This document shows, in pieces, positions 17,493-25,862 of a DNA stretch of 64,000 nucleotides. The DNA lies in contig JADKGC010000008.1 of NCBI GenBank assembly GCA_016717205.1, positions 62,001 through 126,000 on the forward strand, read 5' to 3'. This stretch comes from Candidatus Flexifilum breve (GTDB taxonomy: Bacteria > Chloroflexota > Anaerolineae > Aggregatilineales > Phototrophicaceae). Both the position numbers and the translations under genes were made by a program. Within the stretch, counting starts at the first letter, position 1, and each line of letters opens with the position of its first letter. A model generated the notes under the pieces. It was not told where the DNA came from. It ran no database searches and saw only the letters and a program-made list of their open reading frames with translations.

Positions 17493-18586
17493 AGGTCAAT
17501 CTCCCACTGGTCACGGGTATAGTCCGCCAAGTCCTGCGCCGCGTCGGGTTCGAGCGGGATGCCGCGCTCCCGTTCCCACAGGTCACGCTGATCGGCGGCG
17601 AGCGCCATGCCTTCCGCCGCTTCAAACGCCCGCTCGATGCCGCCTCTCTCGACCACGCCGAGCAGGTATTCCGCCGCGCCATATGCCTTGTTCCAGTCGC
17701 CCGGCACGACCGGCGCAAGCTGCGCTTCGACTTCGCCCGTGTCCGGGTCACGTCCGAGCGAAAGGATGCTGGTCACGGCGTTGTCAGGATCGCCCTTGTC
17801 CGGCTGAAACACGCCGATCCAGTACGCTGTGCCAGTATCGGGATCGATGAACGGCGGCGGATCGGCTTCCGGGTCAAAGCCCGCAGCATCGATGCCGATC
17901 TCACGGAGCGCCCGGAAAGTCGCGGAATCAGCTTGATCGGCAACATGTTGGGTAGGTTCGGTTTCTCCGAAGATTGCCTCCAGATCGAGATCATCCGGCG
18001 GGAGATCGGGTGCAGGCGGCTCGTCGAGTGACTGCATCTCCTCATAGGCGGCATATTCCACATCTCCCGCAGCACGCCACTGCGGAGCCGGATCGCCGCG
18101 TTCGGCAGCGCGTTCCGCCGCTCGCTCGCTCGCGAAATCGACCAATTGAAACGGCAGCAGCCCCTGCGCGTGGATGTCCCCGTTCAGTTCGTGGTAGTAA
18201 GCGGCGGCTTCGTCGATGTCGTCGAAGGTGCCGATTTCGAGGTAGCTGCCACCCAAATCGCCGGTGTGGGCATTCGCGTACAGGTCCACCGCACCGATGC
18301 TGTACTGCTCGGTTTCGCCATCGGGCGGCACGCGCCCAACGGCGATGATCGCTGCGTCGTGCCAGCCCCAGCCGTCGTCACTGTCAAAAGTCGGAGCCGC
18401 CGTAGTCGGCGCGCCGATCTCCTCCAGATCATGCGGGGTGAATGGCTCGAACGGATCGTCGTCCAGCAGGTAGTCGTAGGTGTCTGATCCGAACAATTCA
18501 TCCGGGAATGGATCATCCGGCATCGAGAAATCGAGATCAGGCGGGGGCGGCAGATCGTCCCAGTCCGGCGGAGGTAGATTCGACAT
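17489..18586 (-). CDS. Acidic, Asp/Pro-rich transfer-operon protein
   Basis: The 365-residue protein begins with an almost neutral-free run of D, P and L residues (PPPDWDDLPPPPDLDFSMPD) and stays acidic throughout. Near its end it carries GIERAFEAAEGMALAAD, the same helix as the GLEAAM repeats in the protein at 15416-17275, so the two are related. No membrane helix is visible. It lies 3 bases after the topoisomerase-like gene and overlaps the RHH gene by ATGA. The family is unknown. The paired acidic proteins are a feature of this element and may act together. Confidence 0.65.
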   Translation of the reverse strand: MSNLPPPDWDDLPPPPDLDFSMPDDPFPDELFGSDTYDYLLDDDPFEPFTPHDLEEIGAPTTAAPTFDSDDGWGWHDAAIIAVGRVPPDGETEQYSIGAVDLYANAHTGDLGGSYLEIGTFDDIDEAAAYYHELNGDIHAQGLLPFQLVDFASERAAERAAERGDPAPQWRAAGDVEYAAYEEMQSLDEPPAPDLPPDDLDLEAIFGETEPTQHVADQADSATFRALREIGIDAAGFDPEADPPPFIDPDTGTAYWIGVFQPDKGDPDNAVTSILSLGRDPDTGEVEAQLAPVVPGDWNKAYGAAEYLLGVVERGGIERAFEAAEGMALAADQRDLWERERGIPLEPDAAQDLADYTRDQWEIDL

Positions 18587-18589
18587 AGG

Positions 18590-20251
18590 CTAGACCTCCT
18601 CTGCAGGGCGCAGGACGATGGGCTTGTGTTCCGCCGCTGCACGGACGGCGGGCGCAGGGAGAAGCGTCCCGCCGAAACGCTGCCAGAAGGCACGCAGCAC
18701 GTCGGCACGCTGACGCTCACCCGATGCGATGCGCTGAACGTCAGCAGCCCACTCACGGGCAAACGCCGGGGCGGTGAGTTCGCCGAAGTGTTCCGCCAGA
18801 TATGCCGTGACCGTCCGCCCTGTTTCGGTCAAACTGAGCGAGCCTTCCCCATCCACATAACCCGCTCCGCGCAGCCCGGCGAGCGCAGCGACCGCAGCAG
18901 AAATACTCACGCCACAACCCACCAGCGTGCCAATCAGCTCCCCTTCACTGAACGGCGTCGGTGGTTCAGTCGTCACCGCTTCAACCGTGATGCTAGTGGG
19001 CTGCAAGGCACTGCCTTCCGGCAGGATCGGCAGCACAGCGTCTGGACGGTCGGACGGCAGCACGCGCTGCCAGCCATCGAAGTAAAGCAGCGCAGCCGTC
19101 GCCCGCAGTTCGAGCGGATACGGCTTGTCTTTCGTCGCGCCGACCAGAATCCGCGCGCCCATCAGTTTGTCCTGAGCGGGCGGCATGTGGGCGGCGATGA
19201 AGTGCTTCCAGACGAGCGCATAAACTGCCGCCCCATCCCCCGGCAGTGCTTCCGGGGTACGGTTCACGTCAGCGGGCGCGATTCCGATAGAGGGACGCGT
19301 TTCTGCCGCCAGATACTCCGTGCCATACTCGCGGCGAATGTATGCTTGCGCCGCTTCATGCAAAGCGGGCAGCACAGCGGCATCCGGGAACGTGATCCAG
19401 CCCGCATCGTAGAGCGTGCCGATCAGCGCCAGCGTGTGTTCTGGGATGAGAGCAAGGTCACGCGCCGCGATCTCGATCAAGCTGCGCAGTGTGAGCGGCG
19501 GGGGCGTGGGATGGGTCTTGAGGGTCTGCCCGGTCTTATCCACCCAGAACTGACCGCCTTTGAGCAACGTCTCAAGCTGTCCTGCTTGTTCCGCCGTGCG
19601 AATCGCCAGCGCCGTGCCTTTGGCGTTCAGTACGTTGGCAGTGAATGGAATGCCATTGGCTACGAACGACACACTTGCCCGCCAGCGCGTTTCCGGTGTG
19701 AACGCGGCAGTCTGCGCGTCGCGCTCGGACAGCAGGCGCAGCGCGACCATCCCATCCACCGTCAAGGCGGTTTTGAAACCGAGTGCCGGGCGTGCCGCTG
19801 CGTTGATACTCCAACCCACCAAGCGGGCAAGGATGCGTTCCGCTGCGTATGCCTCAATCAACTTGATGTCCAGCGGACGTGGGGCGGCGAAGGCGGCGCG
19901 GATCGCGTCGGGTGTAAGTGCGGTCAGCATCACGCGATAGACGAGCTTATCCTTAACATCAGGCGAGAGCGCCAGCACCTGCCACGCCTGCGCTTCCCCC
20001 TCACGGGTGGGCGGCGTGGCGGCGTAGACCGCTTCGCACTCACGCAGCGCCTTCATCAGGCGGCGGACGAGATTGCCCTTGCCAGGCACGACGGTGAAGT
20101 GCGGGCGGAAATCCGCCTCCAGATCGATTCCCAATTGGTCGGCGGGCAGGTCGCGCACCATGCCAGAGCATGGTTCGACGCGCCAGCCCTCACCAAGCGT
20201 CTCACTCAGCCGTTTCGCTTGCGCGGGCGTTTCAACGATGACGAGTTTCAT
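18590..20251 (-). CDS. Type IA topoisomerase-like protein without catalytic residues
   Basis: The 553-residue protein aligns with TopA from end to end: VIVETPAQAKRLSETLG, then VRDLPADQLGIDL, LDIKLIEAYAAERILARLVG, ALVWKHFIAAHMPPAQ and LLYFDGWQRVLP. The TOPRIM motif usually reads DxDREGE; here residues 80-86 are PPTREGE, so both aspartates are lost. The active-site ITYxRTDS reads ITFPDAAV, with Phe288 in place of the nucleophilic tyrosine and Asp290 in place of the arginine. No C-terminal zinc fingers follow. It should fold and bind DNA but not cut it. It shares ATGA with a small gene upstream. A structural role in moving the transfer strand is a guess. Confidence 0.85.
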   Translation of the reverse strand: MKLVIVETPAQAKRLSETLGEGWRVEPCSGMVRDLPADQLGIDLEADFRPHFTVVPGKGNLVRRLMKALRECEAVYAATPPTREGEAQAWQVLALSPDVKDKLVYRVMLTALTPDAIRAAFAAPRPLDIKLIEAYAAERILARLVGWSINAAARPALGFKTALTVDGMVALRLLSERDAQTAAFTPETRWRASVSFVANGIPFTANVLNAKGTALAIRTAEQAGQLETLLKGGQFWVDKTGQTLKTHPTPPPLTLRSLIEIAARDLALIPEHTLALIGTLYDAGWITFPDAAVLPALHEAAQAYIRREYGTEYLAAETRPSIGIAPADVNRTPEALPGDGAAVYALVWKHFIAAHMPPAQDKLMGARILVGATKDKPYPLELRATAALLYFDGWQRVLPSDRPDAVLPILPEGSALQPTSITVEAVTTEPPTPFSEGELIGTLVGCGVSISAAVAALAGLRGAGYVDGEGSLSLTETGRTVTAYLAEHFGELTAPAFAREWAADVQRIASGERQRADVLRAFWQRFGGTLLPAPAVRAAAEHKPIVLRPAEEV

Positions 20252-20469
20252 TCAGCACTTTCCTTTCCAGCCGCGCTAGACGGCGGGCGTTCAGTTCTTT
20301 CAGCAGCATTCGCAGTTTGCGGCGGGCGCTTGTCCGCTCGCGAGGCAGTCCCACGTTCACCAAGTTCCCGCTCACGCAGTGCCAGCCAGATCGGCCACTC
20401 GCGGTAGGCGTGGTACGCCTGCTTTTCGAGGTCTTGCCACGGTGCACTCGCCGCGTTTTTCGCCGGCAT
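20248..20469 (-). CDS. Small charged protein upstream of the topoisomerase-like gene
   Basis: The 73-residue product reads MPAKNAASAPWQDLEKQAYH and then AYREWPIWLALRERELGER, followed by a low-complexity A/R/E-rich tail. It was preferred over an overlapping 80-residue frame that is basic and unlike the neighbours, because it joins the next gene by the ATGA overlap used throughout this operon (20248-20251). It starts 26 bases after the end of virB4. The family is unknown. Confidence 0.6.
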   Translation of the reverse strand: MPAKNAASAPWQDLEKQAYHAYREWPIWLALRERELGERGTASRADKRPPQTANAAERTERPPSSAAGKESAE

Positions 20470-20495
20470 GTCATCTCTACTCCCTCAGCTTTTTG

Positions 20496-22610
20496 TCAAG
20501 TGGTGCGGAAGCGTGCCAACTCGCCCGGGGTACTTTTCCCGTACAAGTAAAAAAGTCCTTCGTCCTGGATGTCGAGGACGAAGTGGAAACGCGGCAGCTG
20601 CGCGATGATGTCCCGGTGCTGCTGGTTGAAGTGGGCGAAGGCGGCATCGTCGCGGAACACGTTCATGCCCTGCCGCTGGCTGAAGATCACGCGGATCGGG
20701 CAGTTCTCGAAGATCAGGCGGGCTTTGCCATCGAGGAACACAGACATTTGTTGATCGACGGAGATTAATTTCGATCGGCGTGTTCGGAAGGTCTTCGCCG
20801 CCTCGATCAGGAAGTCCAAGAGCGACGGATGGCGCATCAGGCGGTAGACCTCATCGACGGCGATGACGCGCGGCTGCTCGTCGATCAGACTGTCGCGACG
20901 GATGGCAGAAAGTACCTGCGTGTACGCCAGCGCTTGCAGGATCGGGTCTCCTTCCAGTTCGTGGAACGAGAAGACACGCGGGCTGATCCAGTCGCGTCCG
21001 CCGCGCGTCAGATCGACATTGGTCGTCCCGTTGAGAAATGCCGACCACGGTCCCGATCCGGTACACAGCCCCGCGATCTCGTCAGCGAGGTCACGGGCAA
21101 TCCCCTGCATGGCGGGCTTATCGCCCAAGTTCGACAGCACATCGCACACCGTCTCACACGTCGGTGCGAGATCAGGCGTGACCTGACTGAGATCAGGGAA
21201 GCCTCGATAGAGCGTTTCCAGCGCCTCACCGAGCAGCCCACGCTCGAGGTTCTCGCGCTGTCCGCCCGAAAGCTGCCGCCCTAACACGGTCTCGTACAGG
21301 CGCGTGGTGTGGCTGACCTGTTCGAGCAGCGTCGGGAACATCACATCCTGCGGGTTGAGTTTGGTCGCTTTCGCGCTCAGGACGTACCATGGCAGCCCGA
21401 AAGCATCGGCGATATGCCGCCCGTGACCCATCGGTTCGAGAAAGTCGAAGGAGATGCCGTTTTCGGCGTACTCGCGGGTCAGATAGCAGTTGAGCGCGAA
21501 CGTTTTGCCGTAGCCCGACTGCCCCACCCAGACTTCATGCGTGGCGCGTTTGTCCCGCCACGAGTTATGAAAAACCGGATACGCCCCGCCGACCGCTTCA
21601 CCGCGCAGCACACCGTCCGTCGTTGAAAGCTTGCGGTAGCCGAGCGGCGCGAGCATCAGCGCCAGTTCACGCGAGGTGACGGGCCATGTCGTGGTCGGCA
21701 GGTTGATATCCTTCGTGCGATGTGCCGTGAAGAACTCGACTGCTCGCGAGAGCAGTTCACCCACCTCTTGACGCAGGCTGAACCACGCCCGCGTTTCATT
21801 GATGACGGCGGCGACGCGCTCTTTCAACGTCTCCAAATCGTCCGCTGCGACCGCGACAGCAACCTGAACCAAGTGGAGGGCATCCCCGTTATTGATCTCC
21901 GAGAGCGCCCGGCGGCAGTCGGCGACGCGCTGCACCGAGCGGCTGTCCTCGCCGCGCACGCCCGCCAGATGCACCTGGTACGCCTGAATGATGCTCTCAA
22001 TCGCATCGATGGCAGCGTTGCGCTCATACGTCTTCGGGATGTCCACCGCCAGCGCCAGCGGGAAGTTGAGCCGGAGCAGCGGCGGGAGCGGACGGAAAAA
22101 GTTCCACGTCGCCGGGGCGAACTCATAGCTGGTCAGCACTGCCCAGTACGGGCGACCACCGGGACGACCGGACGGTGCGAGATGCCAGAACGGACGGTCG
22201 CGCAGTTCGTACTGCCCCTCGAACAGCGCAGGGAACGCGCCTTCGGTGACGGGAGTATCGAAGGCGGACGACAGCCCGCCCGCAATCGCGCGCGGATTCT
22301 GGTCATTCCATAGCACCATCCCACACAGCGCGCGCTGATACTCCGCCCCGGCATTCATGCGCTCGTACTCACGGCGGTACTCGATCAGCAGGTCGCGCCG
22401 CTGCTCATCGTCGGTGTGAATCTCTGCCTGATCAAGCGCAGCGATCTTGGCGTCGAGCGTGGCGGGCATCTGCCAGCACAGGAAACGGGCTTCCCCGGAC
22501 AGCGTGCGCACCCACGTCGAGAAGCGTGCTTGCAATGCAGCAACGCCTTCCTCTGTCGCGTGCAGCATGATGTCGAAGGGTTCGATCAGGAACGTGCGGA
22601 CACTCGTCAC
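20496..22610 (-). CDS. virB4: VirB4/TraC-family conjugation ATPase
   Basis: The 704-residue protein has a Walker A GQSGYGKT with Lys369 and a Walker B IAVDEVYRLM with Asp586 and Glu587, followed by KTFRTRRSKLISVDQQ. These are signatures of VirB4 ATPases that drive pilus assembly and transfer. The length is normal. The N-terminal half matches the VirB4 N domain in general layout (SGEARFLCWQ, LAVDIPKTYERNAAIDAIES). It shares ATGA with the PrgI-like gene upstream (22607-22610), an arrangement common in T4SS of monoderm bacteria. Confidence 0.95.
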   Translation of the reverse strand: MTSVRTFLIEPFDIMLHATEEGVAALQARFSTWVRTLSGEARFLCWQMPATLDAKIAALDQAEIHTDDEQRRDLLIEYRREYERMNAGAEYQRALCGMVLWNDQNPRAIAGGLSSAFDTPVTEGAFPALFEGQYELRDRPFWHLAPSGRPGGRPYWAVLTSYEFAPATWNFFRPLPPLLRLNFPLALAVDIPKTYERNAAIDAIESIIQAYQVHLAGVRGEDSRSVQRVADCRRALSEINNGDALHLVQVAVAVAADDLETLKERVAAVINETRAWFSLRQEVGELLSRAVEFFTAHRTKDINLPTTTWPVTSRELALMLAPLGYRKLSTTDGVLRGEAVGGAYPVFHNSWRDKRATHEVWVGQSGYGKTFALNCYLTREYAENGISFDFLEPMGHGRHIADAFGLPWYVLSAKATKLNPQDVMFPTLLEQVSHTTRLYETVLGRQLSGGQRENLERGLLGEALETLYRGFPDLSQVTPDLAPTCETVCDVLSNLGDKPAMQGIARDLADEIAGLCTGSGPWSAFLNGTTNVDLTRGGRDWISPRVFSFHELEGDPILQALAYTQVLSAIRRDSLIDEQPRVIAVDEVYRLMRHPSLLDFLIEAAKTFRTRRSKLISVDQQMSVFLDGKARLIFENCPIRVIFSQRQGMNVFRDDAAFAHFNQQHRDIIAQLPRFHFVLDIQDEGLFYLYGKSTPGELARFRTT

Positions 22611-23080
22611 AGCGCCTCCTCTTCCAGCGGCGAACCCACGAACACCAGCCCATCGCCGCGATCCAAGTCACGAGCGCGAGCAAACGTCACCCACTCCGAC
22701 AGATCGACCTCGACCAACCCGGCGGGCGGCGCGAACAGTCGGTGACCATCCAGCACGGCGGCATCGGTTGAAAGCGAGAGCAGCTTCGCCAGTTCCGCCG
22801 CCATGCCGCTCGGATTCTCGGCAGCGGCGAGCAGGATCGCGCCGCGCAGGTTGAGCCAGAGGCGCATCCACAGCGGCAGTCCACCGCGCGGCGCGGTCAG
22901 CGCGATTAGCAGGATCGCCACGACAATGCCGACGAGAATAGCGATATCCGGCAGGGCGAAGCGGCACACGGTGTACGTGAAGCCGCCCGCGATCCCGCCG
23001 AACAGCAGTCGTTTGAACGGGATGCCGCCGAAGCCCTTCTCATCCCGGCTCAGGATGTGCGATTTGAAGTCGGCTGCCAT
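22607..23080 (-). CDS. PrgI/VirB3-like membrane protein
   Basis: The start at 23080 has GGAGAG 6 bases upstream. A longer upstream frame is Arg/Gly-rich and is rejected. The 157-residue product has two adjacent membrane helices (RLLFGGIAGGFTYTVCRFAL and IAILVGIVVAILLIALTA), followed by a soluble domain ending VFVGSPLEEEAL. Size, topology and position directly before virB4 fit PrgI/VirB3, an inner-membrane part of the T4SS. It overlaps virB4 by ATGA. Confidence 0.75.
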   Translation of the reverse strand: MAADFKSHILSRDEKGFGGIPFKRLLFGGIAGGFTYTVCRFALPDIAILVGIVVAILLIALTAPRGGLPLWMRLWLNLRGAILLAAAENPSGMAAELAKLLSLSTDAAVLDGHRLFAPPAGLVEVDLSEWVTFARARDLDRGDGLVFVGSPLEEEAL

Positions 23081-23145
23081 GCAGTCTCTCCATACGAAAC
23101 GGCGCGGAGGCAGACGACCACCCCCGCGCTGGCGGACACGGCGAT

Positions 23146-23385
23146 TTAGGTGAAGGAGATCAGCGCGGTGACGGACGAGGCGAAGACCACGAACAGCAGA
23201 CCGATGACGACCTGATTGGCGGCTTTCGGATTGTCCTTCTTCCAATCGCCGATCAAGGGCCAGCTTGAACCCATGTACATGATGCCCAGCCCGATAAACC
23301 CGATGATGGCAGCGATGGGCGCGATGATCTGCGCCACATCCCGGATGTCATTGAACAGGTCTTGAATGGCTTGCGAAAGATTCAC
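23146..23385 (-). CDS. VirB2/TrbC-like pilin subunit
   Basis: A GTG at 23385 with AGGAG 8 bases upstream begins a 79-residue product; the longer frame back to 23499 has no such site. It has two hydrophobic helices (QIIAPIAAIIGFIGLGIMYM and NQVVIGLLFVVFASSVTALI) joined by a short polar loop GSSWPLIGDWKKDNPKAA. This is the form of VirB2-like pilins. It is the first gene of the leftward operon that includes virB4 and is preceded by three GATTCC repeats. A cleaved signal is not evident. Confidence 0.7.
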   Translation of the reverse strand: MNLSQAIQDLFNDIRDVAQIIAPIAAIIGFIGLGIMYMGSSWPLIGDWKKDNPKAANQVVIGLLFVVFASSVTALISFT

Positions 23386-23561
23386 GCGAGCAGCTCCTTG
23401 ATGGATAGACGTAAGCATCAGGGAGAAACGGGCGTGCGCCATGACGTTTGGGCAGCCGCTCAGGGGCGGTGCGCTTGATCGTGTGGGGTCATCCGGCACG
23501 AGCAGTGCTTCACCCTGATACAGTCTCAGGGTAGCAAAGTGAGGATGCTGAACTGCTGGAG

Positions 23562-23613
23562 GATTCCGGTTTAGGGTTGGGAAGATTCCGGTCAGCAGTG
23601 GGAAGATTCCAGT
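23562..23613 (-). promoter_or_regulatory. Triple GATTCC operator-like repeat upstream of the virB2-virB4 operon
   Basis: GATTCCGGT at 23562-23570 and 23584-23592 and GATTCCAGT at 23605-23613 are direct repeats 22 and 21 bp apart, two helical turns. Read toward the operon on the minus strand they are ACCGGAATC. The surrounding bases (GGGTTGGGAAGATTCCGGTC) match the block at 31830-31889 upstream of the other leftward operon. They probably bind an element-encoded activator or repressor. The rest of 23386-23706 holds no gene I can support. Confidence 0.7.
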
Positions 23614-23706
23614 TTGCGGCGGGAGGGTTTTGCTTAAAGGCTACACGTTAATGTTGAAAGTGGATCGCGTACCGTATCATGGAATGTAGAACAGGACGCA
23701 TTGTTA

Positions 23707-25752
23707 ATGGTGCTGAGAATGATCCGCTTATACAGAATAGCACGTAGCTCAACCGAGACTCGCCTCACATGGCAATCTACAGGAGAGCATATAGAAGCAC
23801 TTAGGCAAATTCTCAACTTCACACCGAAACCATCTCATCGGACGGAGCTGTTTGAGCAAGGCTACTATGCTTACGTGAGAGGAATGCAGAGAGAGAGGGT
23901 TGAGGCAGCAGTTCTTCAGTACTTTCGGGCGCATTATTCCCCACCACAGACAGAACTCACCATATTTCAAAGCAAGCAACAGGTTGGTACTCAGAGTTCA
24001 ATTACCGATTTCTGCACATCTATCGAGTCTGAGATTTGCGGCCACTTTAGATCAAAAGGTGCGTTAGTTGCTGAGGGTGGACTTGGGTATCGTATCTTTA
24101 GCAGCAGAGATGAAAATCGCCGCGCTGTTGGGCGACTAAATCTAAGGCGTGGCGTGGAGTTTAAGCTGGGAGTTGATGACTCAAATCACTTATTACTTTT
24201 CACAGATGTTACCCACCAAGTTGAAAGAGATGGGCATCTACTTACTGAATTGGAATTGCGCCGCCAAACAGATGTTGACTTAGAGAAATTGTTTCTGATG
24301 CGTAAGGATTTTGCGACTTTAGATACAGATGATTTGTTTCAACTGTGCAATGACTTCGTTGAACGGCTCCCCAAAACGATCAAATCGGAATTTTATGTCA
24401 CTTCAACTCAATGCAGTGCTAGTGATTTGGGTTACGAAACTTGGCTTTGGAGCCATGAATTATCACTCGAAATCGAAGTAGGAAATAATCGACGGGTAGC
24501 TTTAGCGCAATCAATTTCTGAAGATCCTGATCTTAGGGTCGGGCTTCACACGCCTCCATCAACAAACCTTCTCGTTTTCCTACTTCATCCATCGACAAGG
24601 CTAGCACCTGAGTTTACTCAGGAAACATGGACGGGCGTTGTCAATTTGATGGAACGCAACTTGGTTTCTATGATTCCTAACCGTGAAGTTCCAATTGTGC
24701 CCATTTTGTATGACGACCTCAACGATACTACCGCTGTAACCGGATTCATCGAATCTGCCACGGGAAATTTCTCGTTCGCCACTGCGCTATTTATTCTTGT
24801 AGCCCCTTCGGAAAGTGGTTCTGGCGCGACAGTTCAACGGGATATAGAAATCAGTAACTTCACCGGAAAACTTTTCCAAGACATTCGAAAGAAGAACCGC
24901 GGAAGCTATACAGTAACATTAGACTGGAACGTTCTTAAGAGTGAACGTGATAGGCGTTGGGCTGTCGAGAATGCATTGCTAAAGGGGTTAACCGTTTTGG
25001 GTGCGGTACCTTGGCGAATTATAGGAGTACCTTTTGCCGGCGAGTTGACAGCACAAGATGTTTGTTTTATCGGAGTTGATGTCAATATTTATCGCCAAGT
25101 ACCAGTTGTGGGTGGCGTGATTTTTGATGGTTACGGAATAGCGAAAGGCTATCATTTAGTTCGATTAGAAGAGCCTCGTGGTGATCACATTGGCGCTCAT
25201 GCACTCGCCTCTTTGCTTGGAAATTTGCTTAATCATTTTACAGATATGGCAAAAACTCCCCCAAAACATATCGTAATTCATCGCGATGGTAGGATAGATA
25301 ACGACGATTTAGAAGCAGCGAACTTACTGCCGAAACACGGCTTTTCAGTCGATCTAGTTGAAATCCGAAAAAGCGGAGCACCACGAATTCGTCAACTGGG
25401 GAATATGGTAGGAACGCCGAGCAGAGATATTGCTGTCGGAAATCTCAGATCGAAGGAAGTCTTTTTGAACACAACACTCGTGATAAATGAGCAATTGCAG
25501 AACGGACGATGGGTATTTCCTGCACCTGATCCGTTAGCGCTGAACCACAGATTAGGTGCAACACCATTGAACATCATCGCTGGGCAAGTGTATGCTCTTA
25601 CGTTGGCGAACTACAATTCATATAGGCGAACTAACCGACTGCCAATTACGACTGCATATGCAGATGCTCTAGTCAACAATGCCAAGCTTAAGCCCACTGA
25701 GCTCGATTTCGGCAAGCGGATCGACAGAAACACAGTCTTATATTGGCTTTAG
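23707..25752 (+). CDS. Prokaryotic Argonaute (long, PIWI domain with apparent DEDD tetrad)
   Basis: The 681-residue protein (ATG at 23707, AGGA 10 bases upstream) has a C-terminal PIWI domain: FIGVDVN with Asp458, a candidate glutamate finger in LVRLEEPRGDHIGAH (Glu488/489), VIHRDGRI with Asp527 and LPITTAYADALVNN with Asp653. The spacing of these acids (about 30, 38 and 126) is close to that of Thermus Ago. The preceding MID-like part and the N-terminal about 300 residues fit a long pAgo, but PAZ is not clear. Long pAgos use guide nucleic acids to cut invading DNA. It is AT-richer than the flanking transfer genes and faces the other way, splitting the T4SS genes into two blocks. No partner gene is next to it. 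Confidence 0.88.
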   Translation: MVLRMIRLYRIARSSTETRLTWQSTGEHIEALRQILNFTPKPSHRTELFEQGYYAYVRGMQRERVEAAVLQYFRAHYSPPQTELTIFQSKQQVGTQSSITDFCTSIESEICGHFRSKGALVAEGGLGYRIFSSRDENRRAVGRLNLRRGVEFKLGVDDSNHLLLFTDVTHQVERDGHLLTELELRRQTDVDLEKLFLMRKDFATLDTDDLFQLCNDFVERLPKTIKSEFYVTSTQCSASDLGYETWLWSHELSLEIEVGNNRRVALAQSISEDPDLRVGLHTPPSTNLLVFLLHPSTRLAPEFTQETWTGVVNLMERNLVSMIPNREVPIVPILYDDLNDTTAVTGFIESATGNFSFATALFILVAPSESGSGATVQRDIEISNFTGKLFQDIRKKNRGSYTVTLDWNVLKSERDRRWAVENALLKGLTVLGAVPWRIIGVPFAGELTAQDVCFIGVDVNIYRQVPVVGGVIFDGYGIAKGYHLVRLEEPRGDHIGAHALASLLGNLLNHFTDMAKTPPKHIVIHRDGRIDNDDLEAANLLPKHGFSVDLVEIRKSGAPRIRQLGNMVGTPSRDIAVGNLRSKEVFLNTTLVINEQLQNGRWVFPAPDPLALNHRLGATPLNIIAGQVYALTLANYNSYRRTNRLPITTAYADALVNNAKLKPTELDFGKRIDRNTVLYWL

Positions 25753-25795
25753 CTGATGTGAGATGATAGTGATCGTGCAGTTCTACTTTGGTAAC

Positions 25796-25833
25796 CCTAC
25801 ATGCTGCCCCAAAACATGTGAGCGGCATGTAGG
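25796..25833. terminator. Hairpin between convergent genes
   Basis: CCTACATGC (25796-25804) and GCATGTAGG (25825-25833) form a perfect 9-bp stem between the Argonaute stop and the convergent gene at 25863. There is no clear T run, so terminator function is only likely from position. Confidence 0.4.
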
Positions 25834-25862
25834 ATCATAATCGCTTTCTAGAAGGTCGAAAT

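Noticed and set aside
18626..20407. A 593-codon open frame on the plus strand opposite the topoisomerase-like gene
   Set aside because: It is rich in Arg, Gln and His and matches no fold; it mirrors the codon bias of the real minus-strand gene, which aligns with TopA.
20232..20474. An 80-codon minus-strand frame upstream of the topoisomerase-like gene
   Set aside because: The overlapping 73-codon frame at 20248-20469 has normal composition and the ATGA coupling typical of this operon; both cannot be the main product.
22607..23245. Longer PrgI-like start at 23245
   Set aside because: The extra 55 residues are Arg/Gly-rich and unlike the family; the ATG at 23080 has a good GGAGAG site.
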